From Tulasnella sp. 424 (taxonomy: Eukaryota > Basidiomycota > Agaricomycetes > Cantharellales > Tulasnellaceae), in the NCBI GenBank assembly GCA_019633425.1, contig WSUB01000272.1, positions 1-37,311 on the forward strand: a stretch of 37,311 nucleotides of DNA, in the 5' to 3' direction. How positions within the stretch are numbered: position 1 is the first letter of the stretch; each line of letters starts with the position of its first letter. The position numbers and the translations under genes are program-made. The notes beneath the pieces were generated by a model. It was not told the DNA's origin, did not search any database, and saw nothing but the letters and a program-made list of their open reading frames with translations. Below, piece by piece: positions 9,145 to 19,826 of the stretch.

Positions 9145-9567
9145 CAGTTTACATGCAATCGTTCTCTACTCTATCATTGCATGTGCAACAGCATAAGCGG
9201 AATCAAAGGGACTTCAACACCCAACCTAATCTCGCCGCCCATCGCACCTTACGTCCCTGGCTCGCTGAATTCGGTTCCACCTCCTTGAACCAGCTGTCTT
9301 CTGTACATGTATATCAAGTACTTCAGCGAGTTTCATTGTGATTGACCTCGAGAGTGGGTTTATGTGTTGTCTCCTTGTCCGTTTCATTTCTGACTGACAA
9401 CCCTAACGGCACACACCCTCTCTCTCTAGCTGGCATTTATAATGGGCTGAACAGAATAGCAGCTGCTCTCTGGCATCCCTCACATCATCTCTCAGGTCTG
9501 TCATCATTTCCTCCAACAATCTCTTCATCCTAACTTGTTCACCCACAACCACCGTCTTCGCTGAGAA
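9145..9567 (+). promoter_or_regulatory. probable 5' region of the Rtc4-like gene
   Basis: 423 bp between the terminal heptamer array and the first ATG. It contains a CT-rich stretch (about 9417-9429, CCTCTCTCTCTAG) and a TATA-like TTTATAATGG at about 9437, roughly 130 bp before the ATG. No other feature is visible. The promoter assignment rests only on position. Confidence 0.3.
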
Positions 9568-10616
9568 ATGGACCTGTCATCACAGGACCACTTGCTGTCC
9601 ATGGCGACAGAGCTGGGAGTCAGCCCTGACATGCTAATAGCCGTATTATCCAAGCACTTGAATGTATGTTGCGCCAACTATTACTCACCTGTTGTTAACT
9701 CGTTGATCCACAGGTCCCACAACAAAACACCAAGGCAAATGCAAGTGATTCGTTGCCGTCAGGAGTAGAAGTACATACTTCCGCCCAGTCCGCTAGCCAC
9801 CATCCGCCGCTTGACTCAACAGGGCTGGCGCCACCTTCCCAGTCAACAGGATCGTCTCTTGCGCTCCCATTGGTGGCGCCCCCTCCGGTTGGACCCTGAG
9901 AACCACTCCTCCCGACCCTGAGTAGCCAAGGCCTACCCCTTGCCACCATTCCCCTCTCGTCTGTCACCCAGGCGTCCACTACCCTGTCAAGTCAGTTCCC
10001 TCTACAATCGGGTGGTGCGATGGCCTACTTCCAAAATGGTCCTGCTGCCCTCAGTTCCAACAGCTCACCCACAACTTCAAGCTATCCAACAAGCCGCTTC
10101 GGTGCAGCCGCAAGTGACCAACCAACCGTCCGCAGCTTCTCAGCAACTCCTCCCCTGGGAGGCGGATCAACACGTTGTAACCCAATGGGGGGCTGCTAGG
10201 CCTGTGTCATCCATTACACCAATGCCATCCGCCGTTCCGACAGCCCTCGCTTCGGCCTTCACAACTACAACAGCTACACCCAGTAGATTAGGAAGGAATC
10301 CTGATCATCCTCTCCCTCCGGTAACCGCAAAGCTTGCTGCCAGCATCAGTGCTCCACGTCGCCGCAGGAAGATGGAACCAGCAGAGAAACCAAAGGCAAG
10401 ACAAGGAGTACCGATATCGTACAAGAAGTTATATGTAATACCGGTGGCCACTATAACCCACCTTACGGAACAGGTCAAGTTCGCTTGCTCGGTGTCAAAT
10501 CTTGCCGGCCATCCGAACCTGCATAATGCTATGACAGACAAAGACATCCGCCAAGAGATCCGGAATTTCTTTACTAAGGATCATTGTGGTATTGACTGGA
10601 GGGTGTACTCCCCGGA
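9568..10616 (+). pseudogene. Rtc4-like protein gene, 5' exons (degraded)
   Basis: ATG 9568 opens MDLSSQDHLLSMATELGVSP, a short helical N-terminus; exon one ends at 9663 and a 50-bp intron (9664-9713) leads to VPQQNTKANASDSL. The next several hundred bases encode Ser, Thr, Pro and Gln-rich sequence typical of a disordered regulatory arm, but the frame breaks: TGA at 9898-9900, a further shift in about 9900-10000 and another near 10190. From about 10210 one frame is open (SSITPMPSAVPTALASAFTT) and contains a basic patch (SAPRRRRKMEP) and a folded-looking segment (YKKLYVIPVATITHLTEQVK ... KDIRQEIRNFFTKDHCGIDW). A donor GTGAGT follows at 10617. The exact joint to the next exon is unresolved in frame. 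The segment is probably real but damaged. Confidence 0.5.
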
Positions 10617-10679
10617 GTGAGTGTCGCTTTGGACTCTGCAGGTACTTGATCCTGACTTGATGAAATTACCTTCTCTAAG

Positions 10680-12367
10680 TGGTTTGAACTGAGTCGGCTA
10701 TCAGGTCCTCTCCTTTGGCCAACCAATCTAAACCCTCTTCCCACCGGGAAGGATCTCGCACAAGCATACCAAGGCAAACAGCTTCTCATCATCCGCCTTA
10801 ATGGAACTGCCAATATCCCCGCATTTGAGCAAAACCTGAAACAAGCCAAGGTCGAATTCAGAAAGGCATCCGGTAGTTCTCGCTCTCGTGTCCGCCGTCA
10901 CCTGAGTGACAACAGCGATAACGTGATCAAATCATTCACCTGCAAGGGCTGTGACGGAACATTTGAGTTGCATGATAGGGCTTTACACGAGGAGAAGTGT
11001 CCAGTAAGCGAAGAAGTATTTATTTATCTTCACTGTCTCGTTACTCACCAATGCAATAGGCTCGACTTCCCCGAAAGCGTAAAATCTCTACCTCAACCTC
11101 AAGCCGCCATAGCCGCCACCACAGTGAGCCGCCAGATGTCTCTCCAGTGGCCACGCGAAAGACGAAGCGTATCCGTGCCAAGCCGGCATTGTTGGATGGT
11201 GAAATAGAGACTCGGGCTAGAGCGAGCAAGAAGTTTCAACCAAAGGCGGTGGCCACGGTTGAAGAAACGGACGTTGAAGGCCTTGGTGAAGAGGAGCTTG
11301 ACGAGTTGTGCGATGACCCCTTAGCGGACGAGGACGAGCTTGAACTCGGAGGTATGGGGTCGTATCGGGAGTCTAGTTTGGAGATTTATGGTGGTCGGGA
11401 CGGGGATTCCGAGGACGAGGATGATGAAGATCAGGAAGAGGAGGATGCAGCTGGGCTGGATGCTGCTCTAGATGATAAGGATTTTGATCCTACTTATCAG
11501 GCGGCTGATAGCGGCAAGGACAAGGATGAGGACAAGGATGAGGAGGGCCACTTAAGCACGAGTGTTGGGGCACAGTCTGGCCCCAGTCGCTCTCGTACTA
11601 AGGGTTCGTACTTGTGGCGATGATTATTTACGTTTAGCAGCGAGTCTCCGTAATGCTTAAGGCTTCTCATTGTAGGCGGGGAAATACTCGGTTCTACACT
11701 CTGCCCTTTTTGCGATGAAACGTTGCTTGAGAATCCCAGCACCCGGTATCATGATGTGGTGGCGATATTGAAACAGTTTGCAACACCCGATCCTACCCCG
11801 GCAAACCCACACCACCTATATCTTCCCTTAACGCGTTCAATCACGGCCTGCGCACTCCATCGATCCGAGACACGTCTCTCCGCTATAGAGGCGAGTGGCG
11901 AGGCTGATCCCTTTCCAGAATCCATTGACTTCGAAGCAATACCTCTCCGAGTCATGAATCTGCAAGCAAAACTCCAATTGGCGGCTAAATGCTCTATTGG
12001 CTCTCCTGCCTTAGAGGCATTTTGGTATGGGGAGCAACCCCTCCGAACTCTGTCTGATCAACATTTTGCAACAACTCTGTCGCATACAGGCTAGTGAGTC
12101 GACTTTCATCGGTTCTCAAAGTGCATGTTTACATATTATTGCATAGTTATGGGGAACAAGGACGAGAGATTATCCTCAAATCACTGTTGAACTTATTTCC
12201 ACCACGCACTTTCCGACCGAGCTCAATCCTTCCACCTCCCGATTTCATCTGCTTCATCCTCCTCCCATACACCGCATTTCTTCTTATGACTGAAGACAAC
12301 CCTCTGCTCATGGAGGAGAAAGTGTGGGTTTTGTGGGAGAGCTCTCGACAATACGGTCTAGACCGAT
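10680..12367 (+). CDS. Rtc4-like domain protein, main exons
   Basis: Exons 10680-11003, 11060-11594, 11676-12093 and 12147-12367; introns of 56, 81 and 53 bp keep the frame. In order: a conserved-looking segment (WFELSRLSGPLLWPTNLNPL); a zinc-finger-like FTCKGCDGTFELHDRALHEE with two Cys and His; a nuclear-localisation-like LPRKRKIS and KTKRIRAK; an acidic Asp/Glu stretch (SEDEDDEDQEEEDAAG); then an Rtc4-like domain starting LCPFCDETLL, with NPHHLYLP, ACALHRSET, DFEAIPLRV and, across the last intron, GYYGEQGREIIL. Yeast Rtc4 is linked to telomere capping; what the domain does in a transposon is unknown. The likely role is a DNA- or chromatin-associated accessory factor (inference). The retrotransposon interrupts it nine codons before its stop. 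Confidence 0.72.
12363..12367. repeat. target-site duplication CCGAT, left copy of Ty3/gypsy A
   Basis: CCGAT precedes the 5' LTR (TGTGAGGATGAGG). The same five bases follow the 3' LTR at 22645-22649. Five bases is the usual size for Ty3/gypsy integrases. Confidence 0.9.
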
Positions 12368-12797
12368 TGTGAGGATGAGGTGTATATCCCACGATTCCCC
12401 ATTCCTAATCCATATAATGTTCCGGATCCGGTTGAGGAATCCTCGTATACTGACTACCTCACTTCTAACAGGACTCATCTTCCGTCATACAAGTCATAAC
12501 CAAGTCCACGCGAACGTCCATGTCATTCATTTCCATTCTAGTTCTAGTACCGCAGCCGTAGTTAGTCTAAAACGTGTCCGTAGCCTTTAGTCGTACGTGT
12601 ACTTCTGGTTTTCGGACCGCTAAAACTGTTCCGACTCTAGTATATAGTTAGCTGTAGGATAGTGTTCTGTACTACCTTAGGATCACTTCTCTTATAATAA
12701 GTCTTACGGCCACTGAATACCTTCGTGCACTTTGAGGCTATCTAAGATAACGTGACACTCTATTACGCAAGACGCTTACTAATACGAGCATCTTACA
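12368..12797 (+). repeat. 5' LTR of copy A (430 bp)
   Basis: It begins TGTGAGGATGAGG and ends CGAGCATCTTACA, matching the 3' LTR except for six transitions. A TATA-like TATATAGTTA lies at 12641. Directly after the LTR comes TTTTTTCAGTGTT; no standard tRNA primer-binding site (TGG...) is visible. Confidence 0.92.
12641..12650 (+). promoter_or_regulatory. possible TATA element in the 5' LTR
   Basis: TATATAGTTA lies 148 bp before the LTR end, where an LTR core promoter could sit. The same motif is in the 3' LTR at about 22311. It is supported by composition and position only. Confidence 0.3.
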
Positions 12798-13021
12798 TTT
12801 TTTCAGTGTTATAAAAGACCTAACCACAACAACAACAACCCCATTCGGCTCGACTTCCGGACCGGACTGATCACCCGACATCGCAAGTCCAGCCTCAATA
12901 TACCATACGACTCGCGCCGACATTATCCAACCTCGGCATTACTATTTCTCTATCACTAATCGAATTCGATAAAATCTACAAAAACCAGAAAAAGCAAAAT
13001 AACACCAAAACCCAAAAAAAT
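12798..13021 (+). other. 5' leader of copy A
   Basis: 224 bp between the 5' LTR and the Gag start. It contains an AAC repeat (AACCACAACAACAACAACC) and ends in an A-rich tract (CAAAACCCAAAAAAAT) directly before ATG. Copy B has a similar A-rich tract before its ATG (37245-37311). No tRNA-type primer site is seen. Confidence 0.6.
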
Positions 13022-15390
13022 ATGCCTCTTCGAAACGGAAAATCTTACACCAACCCAATCTCCGGAACCGGAATGCCTACAAGCCATCAGATTTTGTCTA
13101 CACCGACGCTGGACAGTACGCAGCATTATGACCAGGGTCTGGTGACGGATAGCTTGTTTGTTATAGATAGCGAGGTTGACAACTTAGTTAGAACCCACCT
13201 GTTCTCTCCCGGGGCAATCGATACCCGGACGCCGGTAAATACCGATGCGGACAATTTGTCCATGCCAGCCGGGCCGGCTGATGCGGCGGATGCATTTCCC
13301 GCCATGAATAACAATAATAATAATAATACTACTAATGACAAACACCAACCGGATATCGACGATATCATCGTGTTGGACACTAGCAGCGACGAATCATTCG
13401 AAATGTGTGTAATTCGAGGAAAAGAAAATAGATACGCTATTGGTGATGACGGAACATGTCACCCCACGGCACGCGCGCTAGATACACCTGAGATTGTATC
13501 ACCCCAATTTTCGGGACCGATACTCTTCAATAATAGCTTTGCCGAGATGCTGGAGCAGGATGCCCAGCCACGCCACGAGGATACAGTGGACACACAAAAT
13601 ATTGAATTCAGTCAGTTTGTCAACTATGATAAAAACAAAGAAAGTGGACACAGATCGCTTCTCGAACGGATTGGCATCGACGACAGCGTCCACTTAATGT
13701 CGGCACGCACTAAGAAGAGGGAAAACAAGCGAAAACATAGGAATAAACGCGCTAAAGTAGACACGAATAAGAGCGCTTACGACGAAAAGGGCAAAGGTCG
13801 AGAGCCCGGAACTCGTCCTGCAGAGACGAACAAATCCGTTTGGATAAAGAGTTCGCCGAAAAAGAGCAGGCGAGAATCTTCGATGAAGCCATCAATAAGT
13901 CTTGCGAGATCAAGACTAAAAGTGACACTCACAGTGGGAAGGTGTACCCTAAGAAGAACGCCAAGAAGAAGGATAAGATGAGGAGCCACCTCGGCTTGAC
14001 CCATTGGATCGAAACTCCTTCGACAGCGGCTGGATTGCGCGCTCCGGAGTTATCTCCGCCTCGCGCGCAGCACCAAATGCCCACTGGAGGCTATCTTGCC
14101 CAAGCTTGGAATGAAGACAATGGTCTAAAGCGGAAGGCTACCAAACATCGAGTGAGTAGCCATACCAAGCGTCGAAGAGACAGAAAGGAGGCTAACACCC
14201 GTGAATGGCGTGAAAGGTCGGACGTCTTGGACGTTGCTGCGGGCAATACCGGACCGCCGAACGACTCTTCGCCGAGTTCTTCATCGTCGTCTAGCTCGTC
14301 TGACACCGACAGTATGGGGCCTACGGATAGTAGCACTAATCCTACCAGTAATGATGATTCTTCGAGCACCGATTCCTCGAGTGACTCGTCGAGTGACGAA
14401 AGTGACAATAAACGAGGGAATGATAAGCTCTCTAATAAGACTAAGACGTTACTGGCGAAACTATCAAGTACCCGGAACCCTCGGTGTACGACAGGAAAGC
14501 TCACCTCGAAACGTTCGAAATGTTCGTTTTCGAATTTACGAATTGGATTAAGGTGAATAACTTACCCGATAAATATCAAATGATGGCCATGAAGCGATTC
14601 CTAACCGAAAAAGCTGGACGTCATTACATGACTTTCGCAGCAGTCGATCTACGAAAATGGACAGTGGACAACTATTTGAGAGCACTGTTTAATCACTGTT
14701 TCCCAATCCACTTTAGAAGCCAAATGAGATCGAAGTTTAATAATTGCGTACAAGGGACTCGTAGTACACGCGAATTTCTAAGGGAATTGAGGACACTCGG
14801 GAACCGATTACCCGATATAGGCGAGTTACAGATCCGCCTCAAATATTGGGATGGATCGAACCAGTACCTTCGAATGGAGTGGGCGCGAGCGGGGCTCGAT
14901 TCTGAAACCAGCACGCTTACCGAATTAGAAGTCGCCGCGGAAAGGTTCGAAATGGCTGAAACGCTCCGTAAAGGAGAGGACAAGCGATTGTTGAAAGCGA
15001 ACGAACCGACCGCCTGTGTTGACAAATCGAGTAAAAGGAATCCTAGACAGACGGATAGAAGTCGACGGTACCGCAATAAGCGGGAGAAATGGTCGAAATG
15101 GAAGAATACGAACCAGAGTACTGCATCTAACAATAACAATGCGGCTTACCGAGATAAAAAGCCTAACGTGCGCGGAAAAGATGGTGATACACGCGTGCGG
15201 AAGGATAAGCTATCCAGGGTCGAAAAAGATGAACTCCGGGCTGCAAACAAATGTTTCCACTGTAGACAGCCCGGTCACCTCGCGAAGGACTGCCCCGAAA
15301 AAAAAACGGTACACCCAACACTCGGTTCTCTATCTCTACCCACTGTCGACGCTCTCCAGACATCTGCAAACGCACTAGCTTTGTTTTCTC
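13022..15390 (+). pseudogene. Gag of copy A, frameshifted
   Basis: The ATG is set by homology with copy B (both start MPL.. after an A-rich leader). The N-terminal third is acidic and poorly structured, with an Asn run coded by AAT repeats (about 13309-13335). The middle is Lys/Arg-rich, then Ser/Asp-rich. The capsid-like part contains ETFEMFVFEFTNWIKVNNLP and YLRALFNHCFPIHFRSQMR. The nucleocapsid CCHC knuckle is CFHCRQPGHLAKDC (15252-15293). By comparison with copy B, one base is missing near 13831 and another near 14464, so three frames are needed. The second and third segments otherwise read openly. CGA codons at 13799 and 14149 correspond to TGA stops in copy B. Confidence 0.88.
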
Positions 15391-16910
15391 TTTCAATGAC
15401 TTCTAACGAACAGAGATACACCACACGTGCCCAACCACGCAGGCCTAATCCGAATGGTCAGAGTACACTTTGGAGTGCACACGATTCACCCACAACTGAC
15501 CAATCTCTCGCAGACCTGGTCACCGATCCAGCCCAGATGATGGGGCCGGAGGAAGGTGCAATGGCTGCACTGCGGTTCGCCAAGGACCTCGAGCGGGAGC
15601 TTAACGAAATGCCGCCCGGTCCAGAATACAAGTATATCGCGCCCGCACTTCAAGGGCCTGGTCAAAGCGACAACAAACGATTCCGAGCTCGAGCCAGGCA
15701 ACACGGATGTTCGCTTGAGCTATTCGACGAATACATGAAAAGGGGAATCGACATTAATATCAACCTCAATACATCAGTCAAGGAAACCGCGCAGAAGGTC
15801 GTCCACCTACTGACGACGGACTTCAACACCGGCAGGTTCAGTAACGAAACAGTATGGCCTACCATTCGCGACTATCTGATGGCTTCGCTGCTGGACCCAA
15901 ACTGCGGACTGACTATTGCAAGTCAAGATACCGTCCTTTGGGAGGTGCGGCGAACGATCGACCCCGAAATCTTTGCCGTCGTCGACCACAGGAAGATCCC
16001 TGACCGAAAAGGCGATATACACCCTATCTACTTGTTCCGTTTTTACTGGCTCACCGGAACTCTCAAATTCCTCAACCACGTTCACCGTTGCTCGAATTCT
16101 TACGACCGAATTCGTGCGTCACTCTACAGGGCAGTACCCAACCCAATGGACCGGTCCCACCTCAACCGCCGAATCCAACCTTGGAACAGGAACCAATTCG
16201 CGATTTCGATGAATGCGCCAGAGAGATGGTGGATCCAGGATGCGTACCTGGGACGAGACTATTACCTTCGCGACTATCTCATCTGGGATATGTCTCTCGA
16301 CATTAGCCCCTGGTACCAACTTAAGTCTCCGGTTAGGGACTACTCGCGAGAGGATTACTATTCCTCCTTAGATTCGTACTACTCTCCCGAGACGACCGAA
16401 CCGTTTGAGTTCTCTGACTTGTGGGGATCCCATTCTTTGTCTCCACTGCTAGATCACGTCGGAGGAGGAAATAAAGACTATGACCTCGGTGAACCGGAAC
16501 GATCCGAGTCCCAACCCGAAGATGGTGAGTACGAATCGGAAGATGGACAAGATGTCCCACTACCTCCACGTAGGAGTCCACGTCCGTATTCAGTCGGACC
16601 CACTGGAATGCAAAGCCCGATTGCTTTAGGCGATCGGAGCAAGCTTAAGGGCAGTATGCCTGATCTCATCTCATGGGACAGTGCATCCGATCCAGGCGAA
16701 GACAGCAAGGATGGCGGAGCCTCGTGGGGATCCTGGCTCGAGACTGACGATAATTACGTAGAAATCGCCAACGGCGATGGGGACACTGCCGTTGACCTTC
16801 CCAACCACATCTCTAACCCGGCCGTCCTTTCATTGTTGATGGTGAGTGCATTATGACCTCGTGCCGCCGAAAATGGAAGGCTTACTCGTGATCGTATTAA
16901 TAGGATTGAA
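15391..16910 (+). pseudogene. conserved region of unknown function between Gag and protease, copy A
   Basis: About 500 codons separate the CCHC knuckle from the protease, much longer than usual for Ty3/gypsy. Copy B keeps the same region with clear amino-acid similarity: for example WEVRRTIDPEIFAVVDHRKI here and WEVRRTRNVDQFAVVDKREI there, then a Trp/Tyr-rich part (PWNRNQFAISMNAPERWWIQ) and an acidic tail. I recognise no domain. It is in frame with Gag and Pol, so it belongs to the polyprotein; an in-frame TGA (16854-16856, sense codon AGA in copy B) interrupts it near the protease. Confidence 0.75.
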
Positions 16911-18527
16911 CGAAGTGCAGCTCGCGTCAAGGATTTCGAGCGCGTCGTTCCCCATCCCATCGTAATCACAGTGTCCATAAACGGAAATACGGCTCGAGCA
17001 CTCATTGATACCGGATCCCTTGCCGATTTTATCTCTACTAAGATTGTTGACCAGTTGAATATCCCATTATCCATTCTTAATAAACCTATTCCTGTACAAC
17101 TCGCAACCACGGGTTCGAGAACTATGGTTAACTGTGGGGTAAACGTCGAAATGGCATACCAAAATATTCGAGAAAAACGACGTTTCGACGTAATTAACTT
17201 AGACAATTACGACGTGGTACTAGGGACTCCGTTTCTGTATCAGTACAAAGTTGCCATGGGATTCAATCCATCCCAAATCGCGCTTGGAGCTAACGTCGCC
17301 GCGCCTGTTGAGGGTATGCAGGTCGCGGTCATTCCGTCTAAGACAGCGGATATATTGGAAACTCAATTGGATATGCTACATAAACAGCTACAAGAGGAAG
17401 CTAGGGACTTGTGTAAAAATCCGGCAGACATGCCGTTGCCGCCCCTGAGGGCTATCAACCACTCTATTCCGCTTATAGACGAAAAGAAAGTTTATTCGTG
17501 GCCCCCGGTCAAATGCCCGGACGCCATGAAGCCACTACAGAGGGAGAAGGAAACAGAGTACCTAAAGAGTGGTAGGTGGAAAGTCAGCGCCGGACGAAAT
17601 GCGTTACTGTTGCTGATTCTCTGGAAACCGAAGCCCGGTCCCGACGGGAAGAAAAGGATACGTACTGTCGTCCCCAAGAGAGAACAAAATTCGAATACAG
17701 TAAAGCTGTCTTCTCCTCTTCCGGACATGGAGACCATGTTGAGAAACGTGGCGAAACACAAGTACCGGAGTCTGATAGACGGGAAAGACGCGTATGAACA
17801 AATCCGGATCATACCAGAACACGTGGACCGAACATTGTTCAACACGCCCAATGGAACTATGGTCAGCCTAGTACTACAACAGGGTGATTGTAACGGAGGC
17901 GCGACGTACCAAGCATTAATGAATTTCATCTTCCAACCATACATCGGCGTGTTCATGGATGTGTATCTAGATGATATACTTATTTACTCCGATACAATCG
18001 AAGGCCACATAAATCACGTCAGAATTATCCTTAACGTTCTAAGGAAGGAACAACTTTACCTTTCTTGGGATAAGATGAAGTTCTTCGCCCGGGAATTAGT
18101 CTTGCTCGGGCACGTGATTACGGACCATGGGATCAAAATAAACCCAAATAAGGTGGACGCCATAGAAAAATGGAAGCCGCCGACAAGCCGTGACCTGCTC
18201 TCGGGTTTCCTAGGGTCCGTAGGATATCTAGCGAATGGAATAAAGAACATCAGGATACCAATGGCAGTGTTAACACCTCTTACCAGTAACAAGAAAATAT
18301 TTTGCTGGGGTCCCACAGAACAGCGAGCTTTTGACCAAATCAGGAAAATGGTCGCCGATCATCGTAATAAGTATCGTACGATTATCGAGGATAAGAAAGG
18401 CTCACCTCCGATCAATGTAACGTGTGACGCTAGCTTGACCGGAGCCGGTGGTCACTTGAGCCAAGGAACCAATATCGAGAACGCTAATAACATAGCCTTT
18501 TGGTCAGGCAAGTTCAATTCGGCATAG
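16911..18527 (+). pseudogene. protease, reverse transcriptase and start of RNase H, copy A
   Basis: The aspartic protease shows ALIDTGSLADF (Asp codon 17007-17009). The reverse transcriptase follows with LIDGKDAYEQI, a TLFNTPNGT block, LQQGDCNGGATYQ, and the catalytic YLDDILIYSD (Asp pair within 17964-17975). The thumb/connection GFLGSVGYLANGI leads to the RNase H block TCDASLTGAGGHLSQ with its catalytic Asp present (18426-18428). A TAG at 18525-18527 (CAA in copy B; CAG-to-TAG is the simplest change) ends the frame inside RNase H. Catalytic residues are intact; the stop is the lesion. Confidence 0.92.
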
Positions 18528-19826
18528 CAGAATTACCCTACTCACGAAAGGGAGCTGCTAGCCATCGTTGAATTGTTAAAGCGATTCAAGCATATGCTCT
18601 TCGGACGACGCTTTAGGATCTTCACCGATCATCGCGCGCTGGAGCACCTAATGAATCAGAAAAACCTCTCGCCAAGGCAAGCGAGGTGGTTAGAATTCTT
18701 ATGTGAGTTTGACTTCGAAATCTGCTACTTACCAGGTGCCGCGAATAAGCTGTCCGATGCCCTTTCAAGGATGTACAGCAATGAGGCGGAAGGAACCGTG
18801 AGAGCGAACTCCGAATTCGTCAGCGATATCGACGAAGCAAATAAATCGTTCGCCCTGAACTCAATGGCTCTTAGATTCGGTGAACCTAATACTTTAGACA
18901 CAGGTGCTACCGTATTTCAGAGGCTAGGGCTAACTGGATCTGTCGTCGAATCTGACACTAACGAAAAAGGAATGGTCGGAAAGCGGAGAGGTCGACCGAC
19001 TGCGAGACCTAAGCATATTCGGGAAGACCCCGAGATAAGCCACATCCCGAAGCGCAGCCTCATAAGCGAAGGACTCAGCGTCGCTGCGGCTGTTAGAAAG
19101 GATGACAAAGCAGACTCGGACGACGGTGACGAGGTAATTCCTGCCCAAACCGTACCAAGAACGCGATCTGGACGGACGGTCAAGCCTACTAGAAGAGCCG
19201 ACCATAACTTCGATGAACTCTACACGCGAGGAAATCCGAGCAAAAATGCTAAACCTAAGAAAATTCACGTGAAAGCGCGAAAACCGAAAGCTGATAGTAT
19301 GACTAATGTCGATAAGGAAGTACCTTGTGTTCCAGAGGTCGACGAAAGCATGACTAAGGACGTCGAGCCGCCGACCACGGACACGTCAGAGCCGCCAGAA
19401 TTAGAACACGAAGAACCGGCTGCAGAGCGCACCGAGCCGAGGATCGAGGATCATGGTTTCGTTCGCGCTACAGATAGCGATAAGGAAATGTTCGCAAGAT
19501 ATGCCGAGAGAGCGCGAGTGACCCCTGCGGTACCCGAACCGTTGACGACCCTGATCTCGAGCGCTGAAAATATCGACGTAGTCAATTTAATTAAAGGGAA
19601 TTACGGAGATGATCAGTTCTTCAAATTAATCATAGAAAATCCCGAGCAATACCGTAACTTTAAATACGAAGAAGGACTTCTATACCTTATAACGGACAGT
19701 TCAAGTCCTAAGTTGTGTGTACCGGATATCCCTGTTGACAGACGAAAGATTCGCGAGACCTTGATCTCGCACATACACACCATTTTAGCTCAGTTATCTA
19801 CAAGAAAAACATTGTTGTGTTTGTGA
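18528..19826 (+). pseudogene. RNase H end, charged linker and integrase N-terminus, copy A
   Basis: It continues in the same frame after the TAG: RNase H core (FGRRFRIFTDHRALEHLMNQ; YLPGAANKLSDALSR), then a linker of about 250 residues rich in Lys, Glu, Pro and Thr with basic runs (KRRGRPTARPKHI; KAKPKKIHVKARKPK-like), then the integrase zinc domain. Copy B's zinc domain has HTILAHL, while here the second His is Gln (CAG 19791-19793), so zinc binding is probably lost. TGA at 19824-19826 stands where copy B has CGT. Confidence 0.87.

Noticed and set aside
9695..9979. Minus-strand ORF opposite the Rtc4-like 5' exon
   Set aside because: Gly/Trp/Ser-rich antisense of a Pro/Ser/Thr-rich coding stretch; no independent support.
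12798..12830. tRNA primer-binding site after the 5' LTR of copy A
   Set aside because: No TGG-type complement to a tRNA 3' end is visible. Self-priming or an internal tRNA site remains possible but could not be shown.
14091..14504. Minus-strand Leu/Ser-rich ORF opposite Gag of copy A
   Set aside because: It mirrors the Ser/Asp-rich coding strand; such antisense frames arise from codon bias, and copy B has no equivalent product.
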